This document shows, in pieces, positions 49,015 through 57,874 of a stretch of DNA of 64,000 bases (its first letter is position 1; the number at the start of each line of letters is the position of its first letter). The stretch is from NCBI GenBank assembly GCA_030537635.1, contig JAUNVM010000006.1:40469-104468 (forward strand), read 5' to 3'. A program made the position numbers and the translations under genes. The notes beneath the pieces are model-generated. The model searched no databases. It had not been told where the DNA came from and worked only from the letters and a program-made list of their open reading frames with translations. This DNA is from Flaviflexus sp. Its GTDB lineage: Bacteria > Actinomycetota > Actinomycetes > Actinomycetales > Actinomycetaceae.

Positions 49015-49034
49015 ATCCTAGCCGCAGGTATCCT
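49015..49034. promoter_or_regulatory. Back-to-back -10 boxes for hisF (minus) and the kinase-like gene (plus)
   Basis: TAGGAT on the minus strand (49020-49015) lies 15 bases before hisF, leaving a short leader that contains GGAGG. TATCCT on the plus strand (49029-49034) lies six bases before the GTG of the kinase-like gene. Only eight bases separate the two boxes, so polymerase binding for the two directions should be mutually exclusive. There is no room for a trp or his attenuator leader peptide. Confidence 0.45.
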
Positions 49035-49040
49035 GAAGCC

Positions 49041-49580
49041 GTGCACTCCCCCATCACCTCCCGTATCGCGGACCTGGCGAAGGACCACCAGCCCGTCATC
49101 GTCACGATCGACGGGCGCTCCGGTGCGGGCAAGACCTCCCTCGCCGGTGAGCTTGCCACCCCCGACACTTTGCTCATCGAGGTGGAGATGCTGGCGGCGG
49201 GCTGGCATGACCTGGCTGGCGCGGTCCGTCGTGCCGACCGCCTCATCGCGCAGCTGCGCCGTGGGCCGGCCGAGGTCACCTGGTGGGATTGGCACGCCGG
49301 CACCTGGGGCGAGACCGTCATGCTGATCCCCCGGCCGATCATCATGCTCGTGGGCTGCGGCTCGGGCCAGGTGCGAGCGGATCTCGCCCTCTGGCTGGAG
49401 GCTCCGGAGCGGGTCCGCAAAGCTCGGGCCATGGCCCGAGACGCAGACAGCTGGTCAGATCTGTGGGCGGACTGGGCGGCCCAAGAAGAGCGGCTGCTGG
49501 GGGATGTCGATGCTCGGTCCCACGCCGATATCGTCATCGCCACCGGCGGCGATGATCACCGCATCTCAGCCGCCGAGTAG
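49041..49580 (+). CDS. Uridine kinase-like P-loop protein
   Basis: The 179-residue protein has a Walker A motif at about 30-37 (DGRSGAGKTSLAGEL), followed by IEVEMLAAGWHDLAGAV, where a uridine-kinase-like protein would have its substrate Asp, and a short basic lid EAPERVRKARAMARDAD. It resembles short actinobacterial proteins annotated as uridine kinase-like ATP-binding proteins; phosphorylation of a nucleoside is not established. The GTG at 49041 has TATCCT six bases upstream and no Shine-Dalgarno; an upstream frame from 48987 would start inside hisF. Confidence 0.75.
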   Translation: MHSPITSRIADLAKDHQPVIVTIDGRSGAGKTSLAGELATPDTLLIEVEMLAAGWHDLAGAVRRADRLIAQLRRGPAEVTWWDWHAGTWGETVMLIPRPIIMLVGCGSGQVRADLALWLEAPERVRKARAMARDADSWSDLWADWAAQEERLLGDVDARSHADIVIATGGDDHRISAAE

Positions 49581-49622
49581 ACGACTGGCACCGAGTATGC
49601 CTCGCCGGGCGAATCCGCGGAC

Positions 49623-50228
49623 TTAGCTCAGCCAGGGGGCGTCGGGCTCGCGCAGCAGGCTGTCATCATCGAGGGCGCGCACGGCGGAGAGAATGCCGGT
49701 GACGGTGGCGTTGTTGTGCAGCTGTCCGCCGGCGACGAGGCGGGCCGCCTGAGCAATGTCCACCCACCGGTAGTCAAAGTCGGCCTCCTCATCCGTGCGC
49801 TCATACCCCGAGTCGATGGTGCGCAGATCCCGGGCGAGGAAGATCCGGGCGGCCTCGTTGGTGGCGCCCGGTGAGGAGAGGATATCGACCAAAACGTGCC
49901 ACCGGTCGGCGGCCAGATTGGCCTCCTCGGCTAGCTCGCGCTGCGCCGTCTCCAGCGGATCCTCCCCCTCAGCATCGCGCAGCCCGGCCGGCAGCTCCCA
50001 CAGCACCATGCGCGCGGGATGGCGATACTGGCTGAGCAGTAGCACCTCGCGGCGTTCATTCACCGGCACGATGATGACCGCGCCGGGATGATCGACAAAG
50101 TCCCGGCGAACCGGCACCTCGGCGCCGGGCAGGACAATGTCCTCGCTGACAAATGAGAAGACGCCGCCCTCGTAGTGGCGCACCGTCTGCGTGACGCGAG
50201 CATAGTCCGCTCGCTTGCTATCCCACAT
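49623..50228 (-). CDS. Nudix hydrolase (ADP-ribose pyrophosphatase type)
   Basis: The 201-residue protein has a central Nudix fold: ELPAGLRDAEGEDPLETAQR continuing to RELAEEANL. Compared with the G-x5-E-x7-REUxEExGU consensus there is one extra residue before the first Glu, and Asn replaces the last Gly; the metal-binding REL-EE is intact. An N-terminal swapped beta segment, as in ADP-ribose pyrophosphatases, precedes it. The ATG at 50228 follows GGAGGGATT and is preferred over a GTG at 50243. The gene follows pyrG as usual in actinobacteria, where xerD normally comes next; here xerD is 43 kb away. Confidence 0.9.
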   Translation of the reverse strand: MWDSKRADYARVTQTVRHYEGGVFSFVSEDIVLPGAEVPVRRDFVDHPGAVIIVPVNERREVLLLSQYRHPARMVLWELPAGLRDAEGEDPLETAQRELAEEANLAADRWHVLVDILSSPGATNEAARIFLARDLRTIDSGYERTDEEADFDYRWVDIAQAARLVAGGQLHNNATVTGILSAVRALDDDSLLREPDAPWLS

Positions 50229-50341
50229 AATCCCTCCGCGCACATCATACCGCCACCGCTCGAGCGGGAGCTAAGGCCACCGCACGGGCGTGACGGGAGT
50301 CCGGACAGGGATATTCGCCAGGGATCTATGGGTCCGCGGGC

Positions 50342-51988
50342 TTAGTCCGTGCTGAGCGCCGCCTCGATGAGCCCGGCAAACAGCGGGTGGGGACGGGTGG
50401 GCCGAGACATGAACTCCGGGTGGGCCTGGCAGCCCACGTAGAACGGGTGATCGGGAATCTCGACGTATTCGACGAGCGAACCGTCCGGCGAGGTGCCCGA
50501 GACGAGCAGGCCCGCCTCGGCGAGCCGATCAATGTAGGCGGGATTGACTTCATAGCGGTGCCGGTGCCGCTCGCTCACCTCGGTACACCCATAGGCGCGG
50601 GCCACGACGCTGCCCTCGGTGAGAACTGCGGGGAAGGCGCCCAGGCGCATGGTGCCGCCCAGCTCACCCTCTCCCGCCACGATCTCTTCCTGCCCCGCCA
50701 TGGTGCTAATGACCGGGTGGGGCGTGTCGGGATCAAATTCGGTGGACGAGGCGTCCAGGCCTACCGATCGAGCCGCCTCGATGACCATGGACTGCATGCC
50801 AAGACAAATACCGAGAGTGGGGAGTTTGGCCTTCCGGGCGTAGCTGAGCGCAGCGATCTTCCCCTCGATTCCGCGCACCCCAAAGCCGCCCGGCACGATG
50901 ATGGCATCGAGGGAGCCAAGCACCTTGTCCGGATCAGTGAGGCAATCATCGGAGGCCACCCAGTGGACATTGATCTCCGCCTCGTGGGAAAATCCGCCCG
51001 CCCGCAGTGCTTCGGTCACCGACAGGTACGCATCGCGCAAGTCAATGTACTTGCCGACAATGCCCACGTCGACGGTTCGCTTGGGCTCATGCACGCGGGT
51101 GATGAGATCATCCCAGCCGCGCCAATCCACGTCCCGAAAGGCGAGGTCGAGGCGGCGTACGACGTGCGCATCCAAACCCTGATCGTGCAGGGTTTGGGGA
51201 ATATCGTAGATCGAGGCAGCATCCGGGCACTGAATGACACCCTCAAGCTCGACGCCGCACATCATCGAGATCTTCTCTCGAATGCCCTCGGGCAGCTCCT
51301 CCTCGCAACGCAAGACGACAACATCGGGGGCAATGCCCAGGGAGCGCAGCTGGGCAACCGAATGCTGGGTGGGTTTCGTCTTCAATTCCCCCGCCGCCGC
51401 GAGGCGCGGCACGAGGGACACGTGGATGACAAGGGCACCGGATCGGCCGAGCTTTTGGATAAGCTGGCGGGCGGCCTCGAGGAACGGCAGCGATTCGATG
51501 TCGCCCACGGTGCCACCGATCTCGGTAATGATGACATCCGGGGTGACCTCCTCCTCCGCCTGCGCCCTCATCCGCGCCTGAATCTCGTCGGTGATGTGCG
51601 GGATCACCTGCACGGTGCCGCCCAGATAATCACCGGCGCGCTCGCGGGCAATGACCGAGGAGTACACCTGACCGGTGGTCGTGTTTGCTCGGCCGGTGAG
51701 ATTCGTGTCGAGGAAGCGCTCGTAATGGCCGATGTCGAGATCGGTTTCCGCTCCGTCCTCGGTGACGAAAACCTCGCCATGTTGGAACGGATTCATCGTT
51801 CCCGGATCAACATTGAGATAGGGGTCGAGCTTTTGCATAGCCACGTTGAGGCCGCGGGCCCGCAGCAGCATGCCGAGGCTGGCTGCCGTTAATCCCTTGC
51901 CGAGCGAGGAGACAACGCCTCCGGTGACGATAATCTGACGGGTCTTTTCATGGCGGTTGCCGGGCAGCCGCGTGACTGATTCATCCAC
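50342..51988 (-). CDS. pyrG: CTP synthase
   Basis: CTP synthase aminates UTP using glutamine. The 548-residue protein has the N-terminal synthase domain ([48 protein letters not shown]) and the C-terminal class I glutaminase with nucleophile Cys in GICLGMQ and His-Glu in QAHPEF. I choose the GTG at 51988; the frame extends far upstream but that part overlaps the glycosyltransferase gene out of phase. TAATCT lies eight bases upstream of the GTG. Confidence 0.96.
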   Translation of the reverse strand: MDESVTRLPGNRHEKTRQIIVTGGVVSSLGKGLTAASLGMLLRARGLNVAMQKLDPYLNVDPGTMNPFQHGEVFVTEDGAETDLDIGHYERFLDTNLTGRANTTTGQVYSSVIARERAGDYLGGTVQVIPHITDEIQARMRAQAEEEVTPDVIITEIGGTVGDIESLPFLEAARQLIQKLGRSGALVIHVSLVPRLAAAGELKTKPTQHSVAQLRSLGIAPDVVVLRCEEELPEGIREKISMMCGVELEGVIQCPDAASIYDIPQTLHDQGLDAHVVRRLDLAFRDVDWRGWDDLITRVHEPKRTVDVGIVGKYIDLRDAYLSVTEALRAGGFSHEAEINVHWVASDDCLTDPDKVLGSLDAIIVPGGFGVRGIEGKIAALSYARKAKLPTLGICLGMQSMVIEAARSVGLDASSTEFDPDTPHPVISTMAGQEEIVAGEGELGGTMRLGAFPAVLTEGSVVARAYGCTEVSERHRHRYEVNPAYIDRLAEAGLLVSGTSPDGSLVEYVEIPDHPFYVGCQAHPEFMSRPTRPHPLFAGLIEAALSTD

Positions 51989-51996
51989 GGAATTCC

Positions 51997-52002
51997 AGAT
52001 TA
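51997..52002 (-). promoter_or_regulatory. pyrG: Candidate -10 box TAATCT of pyrG
   Basis: TAATCT on the minus strand ends eight bases before the pyrG GTG, with GGAATTCC between. This gives a leaderless or nearly leaderless transcript. No G-rich attenuator of the Bacillus pyrG type was seen. Confidence 0.4.
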
Positions 52003-52079
52003 CCGTAAGATTGCTTCCCCTCGAGTCCAGGCGCGCCGTTGCGCATGTCTCAATGCGAAATTTCGCGAAGCGGGGTCCC

Positions 52080-53192
52080 TCAGCGCGATTCGATGAGCTC
52101 GAGGTAGGTTTCCTCCCATGCTGCGGCCACCTCGGCCAGGTCGGGCCGGGAGGCGATCTGGGTGCGGCCGGCTCGGCCGAGTTCCTCGGCAGCCTGCGGA
52201 TCGTCGAGGATCTGTCGGATTTCCTGGGCGAGGCCTCGATTATCATCAACCTCGACGAGTCGACCGGCCGGACCGAGCAGGTCGGGAATGCCACCGGTGC
52301 GGGTGGCCACAACGGGTACCTGCGCGGCCATGGCCTCCTGCAGGGCGAGCGGACTCGCCTCCCACACGGAGGTGAGGGCAAAGGCCTCGGCCGCGTGCAG
52401 CCACCGGGACACGTCGCCACGTTCGCCCGCGAGGACGAGCGGTGCGCGCGAGGCGAGGGCACCAAGCCGCAGCTGGTCATCGATCGAGACTTCGCCCCGG
52501 CCAATGACCACCCAGGTGATCTCCCCGCGCAGCTCCCGCGCAGCATCGAGGCAGGCAAGGATGTTCTTCCGGGGAATGAGGGAGCCGACGGTGAGCACCA
52601 TAGGTAGGCGCGGATCGGGCTGGGCGCCCGGTGCCGCCGCCCTCGGTAAGGTGGCAAACAGTTCGGTGCGCAGGGCCTCCCGCTCACTCGCGGTGGGCCG
52701 GGTGGTTGCCAACAGCTCGGGCAGGTGCGGGCTTGGCACCTCGGCCACCCAGGCGCGCTTGGCTCCCGCCTTGCGGGCCTGGGCAACGAGATCCACCGAG
52801 GTTCCCGTCACCGCATCGGCCATGCGAGCCCCCAGGGAATCGGCCGAGCGCTGGGCGAAGCGGGCCGCTCCCCCGGCAAACGGTGCATGCCAGGAAATGA
52901 TGAAAGCGGGCCGGTGCCGCTCGGTGAGCAGGGTGGCGGCCAGCAGGCCGGCATTGCGCCCGTGGGCGTGCACGACATCGCAATTGCGCACGAGGCGCTT
53001 GATGAGCCGGATTTGGGTGCCGGACAGGCGTCCCGGGACGGTGATCGACTCCCCCATCTCATGAGCATCCAGAACATTTTGATCGGCGGCAACCACGACA
53101 TCGTGGCCGCGCAGGCGAAGCTGGGATGCCAGGGCTGAGACGTGATTGGCCATGGCGCCATCGCCCGCCAACACAAGTTCCACGATGTTCAT
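52080..53192 (-). CDS. GT4-family glycosyltransferase
   Basis: The 370-residue protein is a GT-B retaining glycosyltransferase. It has an N-terminal Rossmann half with a Gly-rich start ([12 protein letters not shown]) and [20 protein letters not shown]-terminal donor-binding half carries [13 protein letters not shown] and the E-x7-E motif ([21 protein letters not shown]). The final GGIPDLL matches family 4. No signal peptide is evident, so it acts on the cytosolic face. It follows murJ by seven bases and precedes pyrG, suggesting a role in envelope polysaccharide or glycolipid assembly; acceptor and donor are unknown. Confidence 0.87.
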   Translation of the reverse strand: MNIVELVLAGDGAMANHVSALASQLRLRGHDVVVAADQNVLDAHEMGESITVPGRLSGTQIRLIKRLVRNCDVVHAHGRNAGLLAATLLTERHRPAFIISWHAPFAGGAARFAQRSADSLGARMADAVTGTSVDLVAQARKAGAKRAWVAEVPSPHLPELLATTRPTASEREALRTELFATLPRAAAPGAQPDPRLPMVLTVGSLIPRKNILACLDAARELRGEITWVVIGRGEVSIDDQLRLGALASRAPLVLAGERGDVSRWLHAAEAFALTSVWEASPLALQEAMAAQVPVVATRTGGIPDLLGPAGRLVEVDDNRGLAQEIRQILDDPQAAEELGRAGRTQIASRPDLAEVAAAWEETYLELIESR

Positions 53193-53199
53193 TGACGCA

Positions 53200-54801
53200 T
53201 CATTCCTCTCGCGCGGCTCCGCGTTCCACCGCCCATTCTCTCACCCGCCAGGTCGATCGGTCGCGCCAGGCCAGCAAGGCGGCGGGCAGGGCGGCCGCCA
53301 CCAGGGCGGCGAGCACGCCGGCCCCGATTGCCGCGACGAAGGTATGACCCGCCAAGTCCATGACCAGCGTGCCGAGCCAGCGCCCGGCCAGGGCACCGGC
53401 GAGGGCACCGAGAAAGGAGAGCAGGCAGGTACGCGCCAGGCCGAAATACACCTCGGGGCCAATGGCGCGACGGGACTGTCGGATGCCGATGATGCCGGCC
53501 GCGCTCATGCCCGCGGTCATCGACCAGGCAAGCGCCTGGAGCATCCCGGTATCCGGCACCACCAACATTGCCCCGACCGCGCCGAGGGCAACGATGCTCC
53601 AGCCGATCAGGGAGGCGAGAAAGGCACGGCTGGGACAGTCGAGCGCAAAGAGCACCCGGGTGGTGTGGTAAAGGACCGAATAGCCTGCCACGGCGAGGGC
53701 GAGGACCGTGATCGTCGTGCTCAACCCGGGCAGGGTGTGAACGAGGGAGAAGATGATCTCGGCCTCGGGTGCCGCAGCCGCGAGCATGGCTGCGCCCACC
53801 GCGGCCGCCGCGATGATGAGGCGGATGGAGCCAGACACCATGCGGCCCAGCCCCACCTGGCCGGGCAGGGCGGCGCGCTCGGCAATCCGCGGATACATGG
53901 CGGTGGCAATCGGAACGGCGAAGATCGCATAGGGCAAGAAGTAGATGGCCTGAGCGTATTTGAAGATCGGGTAGGTTCCGCCGCCCGTAGCATTGGCCGC
54001 GACCATGATGAGGACAATGGCGGCCTGCTGGGCAACCAGGCCGCCAAACCCGGCCGAGGCCATGGTCAATGCTCGGCGCGCCACTCCCTGCGGGAAGCGG
54101 AAGGTGGGCCGCAGTTGCACCTGGCCAAAGACGGGGATGAGCTGGGGCGCGGCGAAGGCGAACACACCGGCCGTGGTTCCCCAGCCGAGCCAGGCCAGGG
54201 CCGCGCCTGCGGCACTCACCGAATAGGTGCTCGCGCCGCCGGTAAGCATCCAGAAGATGCCGAAGGAGGCGATGACAACAATGGAGGACAGCAGTGGGGC
54301 GAGGGCCGGCAGAATGAAACGGCGGTGCGCCTGCAAGATCCCGGTGAGGACGACCGAGGCTCCGTAGAGGGGAACCTGGACGGCAAAGATGCGTAGCAGG
54401 GAGGCTGCCGTGGCCCGCACCGCCTCCGCGGCCCCCGGCAACAGTGCCCCGGCCACCGGATCGGCGAGGAGAATAAGAAGGGCGGCGACCGGAACCCCGG
54501 CCACCATGACCCAGGTGAGCAGCGCGCTTGCCGTGCGGTCCGCCTTCTCCTTCTCGCCGGTGGCGAGGAATCCTGACAGCAGGGGAACAACCACGCCCGC
54601 CAGGGCGCCCCCGGCCGCGACCTCGAAGAGCACATTGGGAACGTTGTTTGCCGTCGAATAAGCCTCGGCGAGCGGCGTGGCACCCAGCACCCACGATTCG
54701 ATGAGGGTGCGCAGGAAACCGATCGCACGGGCCGCGAGCGTAAGCACGGCAATGACGCCGGCGGCTCCGGCCACCGTCTGCGTGAGCCCCCGAAATTTCA
54801 T
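53200..54801 (-). CDS. murJ: Lipid II flippase MurJ
   Basis: MurJ moves lipid II across the cytoplasmic membrane for peptidoglycan synthesis. The 533-residue MATE/MOP-superfamily protein has about 14 transmembrane segments and the MurJ N-terminal signature TLAARAIGFLRTLIESWVLG, then EAYSTANNVPNVLFEVAAGGAL; LPYAIFAVPIATAMYPRIAE is another family block. I start at the ATG 54801, which overlaps the preceding gene by four bases; a GTG at 54810 adds three residues. Unlike mycobacterial MviN it lacks a pseudokinase C-terminal part. Confidence 0.92.
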   Translation of the reverse strand: MKFRGLTQTVAGAAGVIAVLTLAARAIGFLRTLIESWVLGATPLAEAYSTANNVPNVLFEVAAGGALAGVVVPLLSGFLATGEKEKADRTASALLTWVMVAGVPVAALLILLADPVAGALLPGAAEAVRATAASLLRIFAVQVPLYGASVVLTGILQAHRRFILPALAPLLSSIVVIASFGIFWMLTGGASTYSVSAAGAALAWLGWGTTAGVFAFAAPQLIPVFGQVQLRPTFRFPQGVARRALTMASAGFGGLVAQQAAIVLIMVAANATGGGTYPIFKYAQAIYFLPYAIFAVPIATAMYPRIAERAALPGQVGLGRMVSGSIRLIIAAAAVGAAMLAAAAPEAEIIFSLVHTLPGLSTTITVLALAVAGYSVLYHTTRVLFALDCPSRAFLASLIGWSIVALGAVGAMLVVPDTGMLQALAWSMTAGMSAAGIIGIRQSRRAIGPEVYFGLARTCLLSFLGALAGALAGRWLGTLVMDLAGHTFVAAIGAGVLAALVAAALPAALLAWRDRSTWRVREWAVERGAAREE

Positions 54802-55583
54802 CGGCCCCACTCATCAATTCGCCGGGTGAGCGGATGAGATTCGATGATGTGCGAGAAGGACACCTTCTCCGACGCAATGATGAGAGCACTTGCCCCCGCA
54901 GCTGCACCTAGCCGCACGGCGGGACGTCGATGCGCGGCGAGCGCGACTCCCACCATCGCCCCGAGCGCGTTGGCGCCGAGATCGCCGAGCATGGTCCGAG
55001 CCGCGAGATCCTCCGGCGCCCCGGATAGGGCTACTGCTCCGGTAAGGAGGGCAAGCGGGCGGCTCCGCCGGCTCGTCGCGGCCACGGCGGCGAGAGCGAC
55101 GGCGGATTTTATCGCTCGGCCCGGGCGCAGATCAAGGAGATTGACGAGGTTGGCGCTTGCCGCGATGGTGACGGCGCGGGTACCGAGATCGACCGGCCGG
55201 GGGCCTGCGAGGATTCCGGCGGAGGCGAGGGCCCCGGCGCCGATCAGGCCGATCTTCACGGTGCCGCTCGTCAGCTTACCCGCGGCCAGTTGACCAAGGT
55301 GGCCGGCCAGGCCTTTTGCCTCGGCCGCAAAGTCGTGCTCATGATGATCATCGATCCATCCGGCGGCGGCAGCAGCGGCTGTCGCAATGGCACCGGTCAG
55401 GGCGAGCCGGGGCTGATCCCGGAGGGCCAGAAGGCCACCCGCCGCTCCGGCGCACACGGCGACTCCCCCCATGAGGCTGACGTCATCGCCGGAGAAATTG
55501 GTTCGGCGCAGGCGGTCCGGGGTGGGCAGAGCGAGAGTAGCGCGGCTCGCCCCGCACGCGGCAAGGACGGACGCAACGGTCAT
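54798..55583 (-). CDS. MraY/WecA-like (PNPT superfamily) membrane protein, altered active site
   Basis: The 261-residue, Ala-rich polytopic protein resembles polyprenyl-phosphate phosphosugar transferases. Asp78-Asp79 (WIDDHHEHD) match the family DD motif, NLVNLLDLRPGR (145-156) matches the NxxNxxDGLDGL block, and MLGDLGANALG (198-208) matches FxGDxGS. The second Asp of DGLDG, catalytic in MraY, is Pro154 here, so transferase activity is doubtful. The C-terminus FSHIIESHPLTRRIDEWGR recalls the family's last loop. It is coupled to mctB (TAATG) and to murJ (ATGA), which argues for a lipid-linked precursor role. Confidence 0.8.
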   Translation of the reverse strand: MTVASVLAACGASRATLALPTPDRLRRTNFSGDDVSLMGGVAVCAGAAGGLLALRDQPRLALTGAIATAAAAAAGWIDDHHEHDFAAEAKGLAGHLGQLAAGKLTSGTVKIGLIGAGALASAGILAGPRPVDLGTRAVTIAASANLVNLLDLRPGRAIKSAVALAAVAATSRRSRPLALLTGAVALSGAPEDLAARTMLGDLGANALGAMVGVALAAHRRPAVRLGAAAGASALIIASEKVSFSHIIESHPLTRRIDEWGR

Positions 55584-56674
55584 TACGACTCCTCGGGCGC
55601 CGGCGGCTGCGGGGTCTCGTTGAGCGGGGGCTGATTGGCCTCCCCCTCGGTTCCTCCGTCCCGGCCCGGCTCACCGTCAACCTCCCCCGCCGGGTCCTCT
55701 TCGCCCGACTCATCCGGCGTGGTATCAACGGCGGGATCATCGGGATTGTCGGCGGGTGTCTGCGGAATGTCGGCGGCCGCGCCAAGGACCGCGGTCGCAT
55801 CGGAGCCGAGGCCCCAGGCTACGGTGGAGCCCGCGAGCTCCTGGCTGAGGGCGCGCGGAACGTTAATGAGCGCGGTGGGGTCTCCCACCGCATCAACGGT
55901 CGAGAAGGACGATCCCACCTCGGAGCTCCGGGCCTGCCGGATAATTGAGATATCGCTATCGGATCCCACGAGGACGAGGGGATGCTCACCGAGCGCCTTG
56001 AGGAAGCTCATCTGGGCATCCCGCGCGGCACTCTCCTCCTCGGTGACAGATTCGGCTTCCCCGTCTTCCTTTGGTGCGACAACGAGGATGGCGTGGGCCG
56101 GGGCGAGGGGCTCGTCGACGGCGATGAGCGGATTTTCCTCGGACGTGTACAGCTCACGCAGCGTGCCGGCATTCTCCGCCTCGGGGGTGAGCACGATCTG
56201 GGCAAGACCATCAGCCAGCACATCAATCGGCTCCCCGCTGTCGGCCACGTAGCTGGAGAGCTGACCGGCGAGTGCCTGACGGTAGGAGGCAAGATCGGTG
56301 GAGAACAAGCCGGCCGTGAGCTTCACTTCGCTTGCCACGGTACCGCCGGCCATCTCGATAGCCTCTCCGAGCTCGGCAATCTCCCCAGTATCCGCACCCG
56401 GCAGCGCGAGAATCGCGACGTTGACGCCGGTGAGCGTGTCGGCCAAAAGATCGCCGGTGGCGGCCTCGATGCCGGAGCGATAGGAATCCGCCTCGGCCTC
56501 CGCCCGATCGGCATCCAGGCGTGCCTCATCGCGGGATTGGCGAAGCGAGGTCACCTGATCGGTGAGCGTGTTGCCAATGGAGTTTTGCAGCGGCCCCGCC
56601 CCGAGCACGATGCCGATGGCAAGAGCCATGAACACCGCGATGAGCGAGACAAGGTGGTAGCGGAAATCGACCAT
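55583..56674 (-). CDS. mctB: MctB/SteB-family copper transporter-like protein
   Basis: The 363-residue protein has one N-terminal transmembrane helix after the signature MVDFRYHLVSLIAVFMALAIG, a coiled coil (about 38-70), an extracellular alpha/beta domain, and a Pro/Asp/Glu-rich tail (about 300-363). The mycobacterial homologue (Rv1698) is reported as the copper-related channel MctB. The Corynebacterium homologue SteB acts with SteA in daughter-cell separation, and here steA lies directly upstream, so the separation role looks at least as likely. The ATG follows GAGGATACGATC. Confidence 0.88.
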   Translation of the reverse strand: MVDFRYHLVSLIAVFMALAIGIVLGAGPLQNSIGNTLTDQVTSLRQSRDEARLDADRAEAEADSYRSGIEAATGDLLADTLTGVNVAILALPGADTGEIAELGEAIEMAGGTVASEVKLTAGLFSTDLASYRQALAGQLSSYVADSGEPIDVLADGLAQIVLTPEAENAGTLRELYTSEENPLIAVDEPLAPAHAILVVAPKEDGEAESVTEEESAARDAQMSFLKALGEHPLVLVGSDSDISIIRQARSSEVGSSFSTVDAVGDPTALINVPRALSQELAGSTVAWGLGSDATAVLGAAADIPQTPADNPDDPAVDTTPDESGEEDPAGEVDGEPGRDGGTEGEANQPPLNETPQPPAPEES

Positions 56675-56688
56675 GATCGTATCCTCGG

Positions 56689-57870
56689 TTATCTCAATAA
56701 CGACGTGAACCAGCCGGCCACGTCCTGGAACCAGGCAACCGCGAGATTCGCGAGGGTTTGGCCGGCTGCCGTGGCGGACATGGCAGCGGAAAAAGCGATA
56801 AGACCAGCGACAATGAGGGCGAGCAGCTGCCAGGTGGAGATTCTCGACTGGTAGAGCTGGGAGGCTCCCTTCGCGTCGATGAGCTTGCCGCCGAGCTTGA
56901 GCCGGGTGAGAAAGGTGGAGGCCATTCCCTCCCGCCCCTTGTCGAGGAATTCGACAAGGGTGGAATGGGTGCCGACCGCGACGATGAGGCGGGCGCCCTT
57001 GGCATCCGCCAACAGCATGGCCACATCCTCGCTCGTTCCCGTCATGGGGAACAGCAGGTAGCCGACACCGAGCTCTTCGAGCCGAGCCACACCGGGCGCC
57101 CGACCATCCCGATAGGCGTGCACGACGATCTCGGCACCCGAGGTGAGCGCCTGATCGGACACCGAATCCATGTCGCCAACGATGAGCTCGGGGGTGAAGC
57201 CGAGCTCAAGGAGAGCATCCGCGCCCCCGTCTACACCAATGAGGACGGGCCGGTAGTCGCGAATGTAGGAGCTGAGCGCCTCCAGATCCGACTTGTAGTT
57301 GTAGCCCCGCACGGCAATGAGGACCTGGCGGTCCTCAAGATTGGTCGCGATATCGGGTACGCCGACGGAGTTGAGGATGAGGTCCTGCTCCTTTTCCACG
57401 TACTCCATCGTGTTGTGCGCAAAGGCGGCGAGCTGCACCGCCATGCCCGACCGAGAATCCTCAAGCCGTCGATCATTGAGCTCTTCGGTCACCCACTGGC
57501 CCTCGGCGATGAGATCATCGCCCCGGTAGACCGAGCCGTCCTCCTCGATGCGAAGCTGATCTCCCTCGCGAATATCCATGATGGCAGAGCCAAGATCATC
57601 GATGAGGGGGATGCCGGCGGAAAGGAGAATACCCGGACCGAGGTTCGGGTAGCGGCCGGAGGTGGAACTCGCCGCGTTGAGAATGGCGACCGGCTGGCAG
57701 GCGATAAGGCTCTCCGCCGAGACACGGTCGATATCTTCGTGGTCGATAACGGCGACTTCGCCGGGGCCAAGCCGCTTGGTGAGATTCTTCGTTCGGCCAT
57801 CAAGGCGCGCCGGGCCCCCGATGGTGCCCGGCTCGGCCGCCGTGCGGCGCCGTCCAAACTTCCAGATCAC
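56689..57870 (-). CDS. steA: SteA-like cell-separation protein
   Basis: The 393-residue protein has a thiamin-pyrophosphokinase-like central fold (RPVLIGVDGGADALLELG, LIVGDMDSVSDQAL, MTGTSEDVAMLLA) and a C-terminal transmembrane helix (about 350-372), with the rest predicted cytosolic. This is the SteA architecture described in Corynebacterium, where SteA and SteB promote peptidoglycan hydrolase activity at division; earlier annotation was thiamine pyrophosphokinase-like. The GTG at 57870 lies 4 bases after the recN stop and has only a weak ribosome-binding site. Confidence 0.88.
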   Translation of the reverse strand: MIWKFGRRRTAAEPGTIGGPARLDGRTKNLTKRLGPGEVAVIDHEDIDRVSAESLIACQPVAILNAASSTSGRYPNLGPGILLSAGIPLIDDLGSAIMDIREGDQLRIEEDGSVYRGDDLIAEGQWVTEELNDRRLEDSRSGMAVQLAAFAHNTMEYVEKEQDLILNSVGVPDIATNLEDRQVLIAVRGYNYKSDLEALSSYIRDYRPVLIGVDGGADALLELGFTPELIVGDMDSVSDQALTSGAEIVVHAYRDGRAPGVARLEELGVGYLLFPMTGTSEDVAMLLADAKGARLIVAVGTHSTLVEFLDKGREGMASTFLTRLKLGGKLIDAKGASQLYQSRISTWQLLALIVAGLIAFSAAMSATAAGQTLANLAVAWFQDVAGWFTSLLR

Positions 57871-57874
57871 CTAT

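Noticed and set aside
53189..54907. Alternative minus-strand frame of 572 codons over murJ
   Set aside because: The frame ending at 53200 has transmembrane segments and MurJ signatures; the alternative is Arg/His/Gly-rich and featureless.
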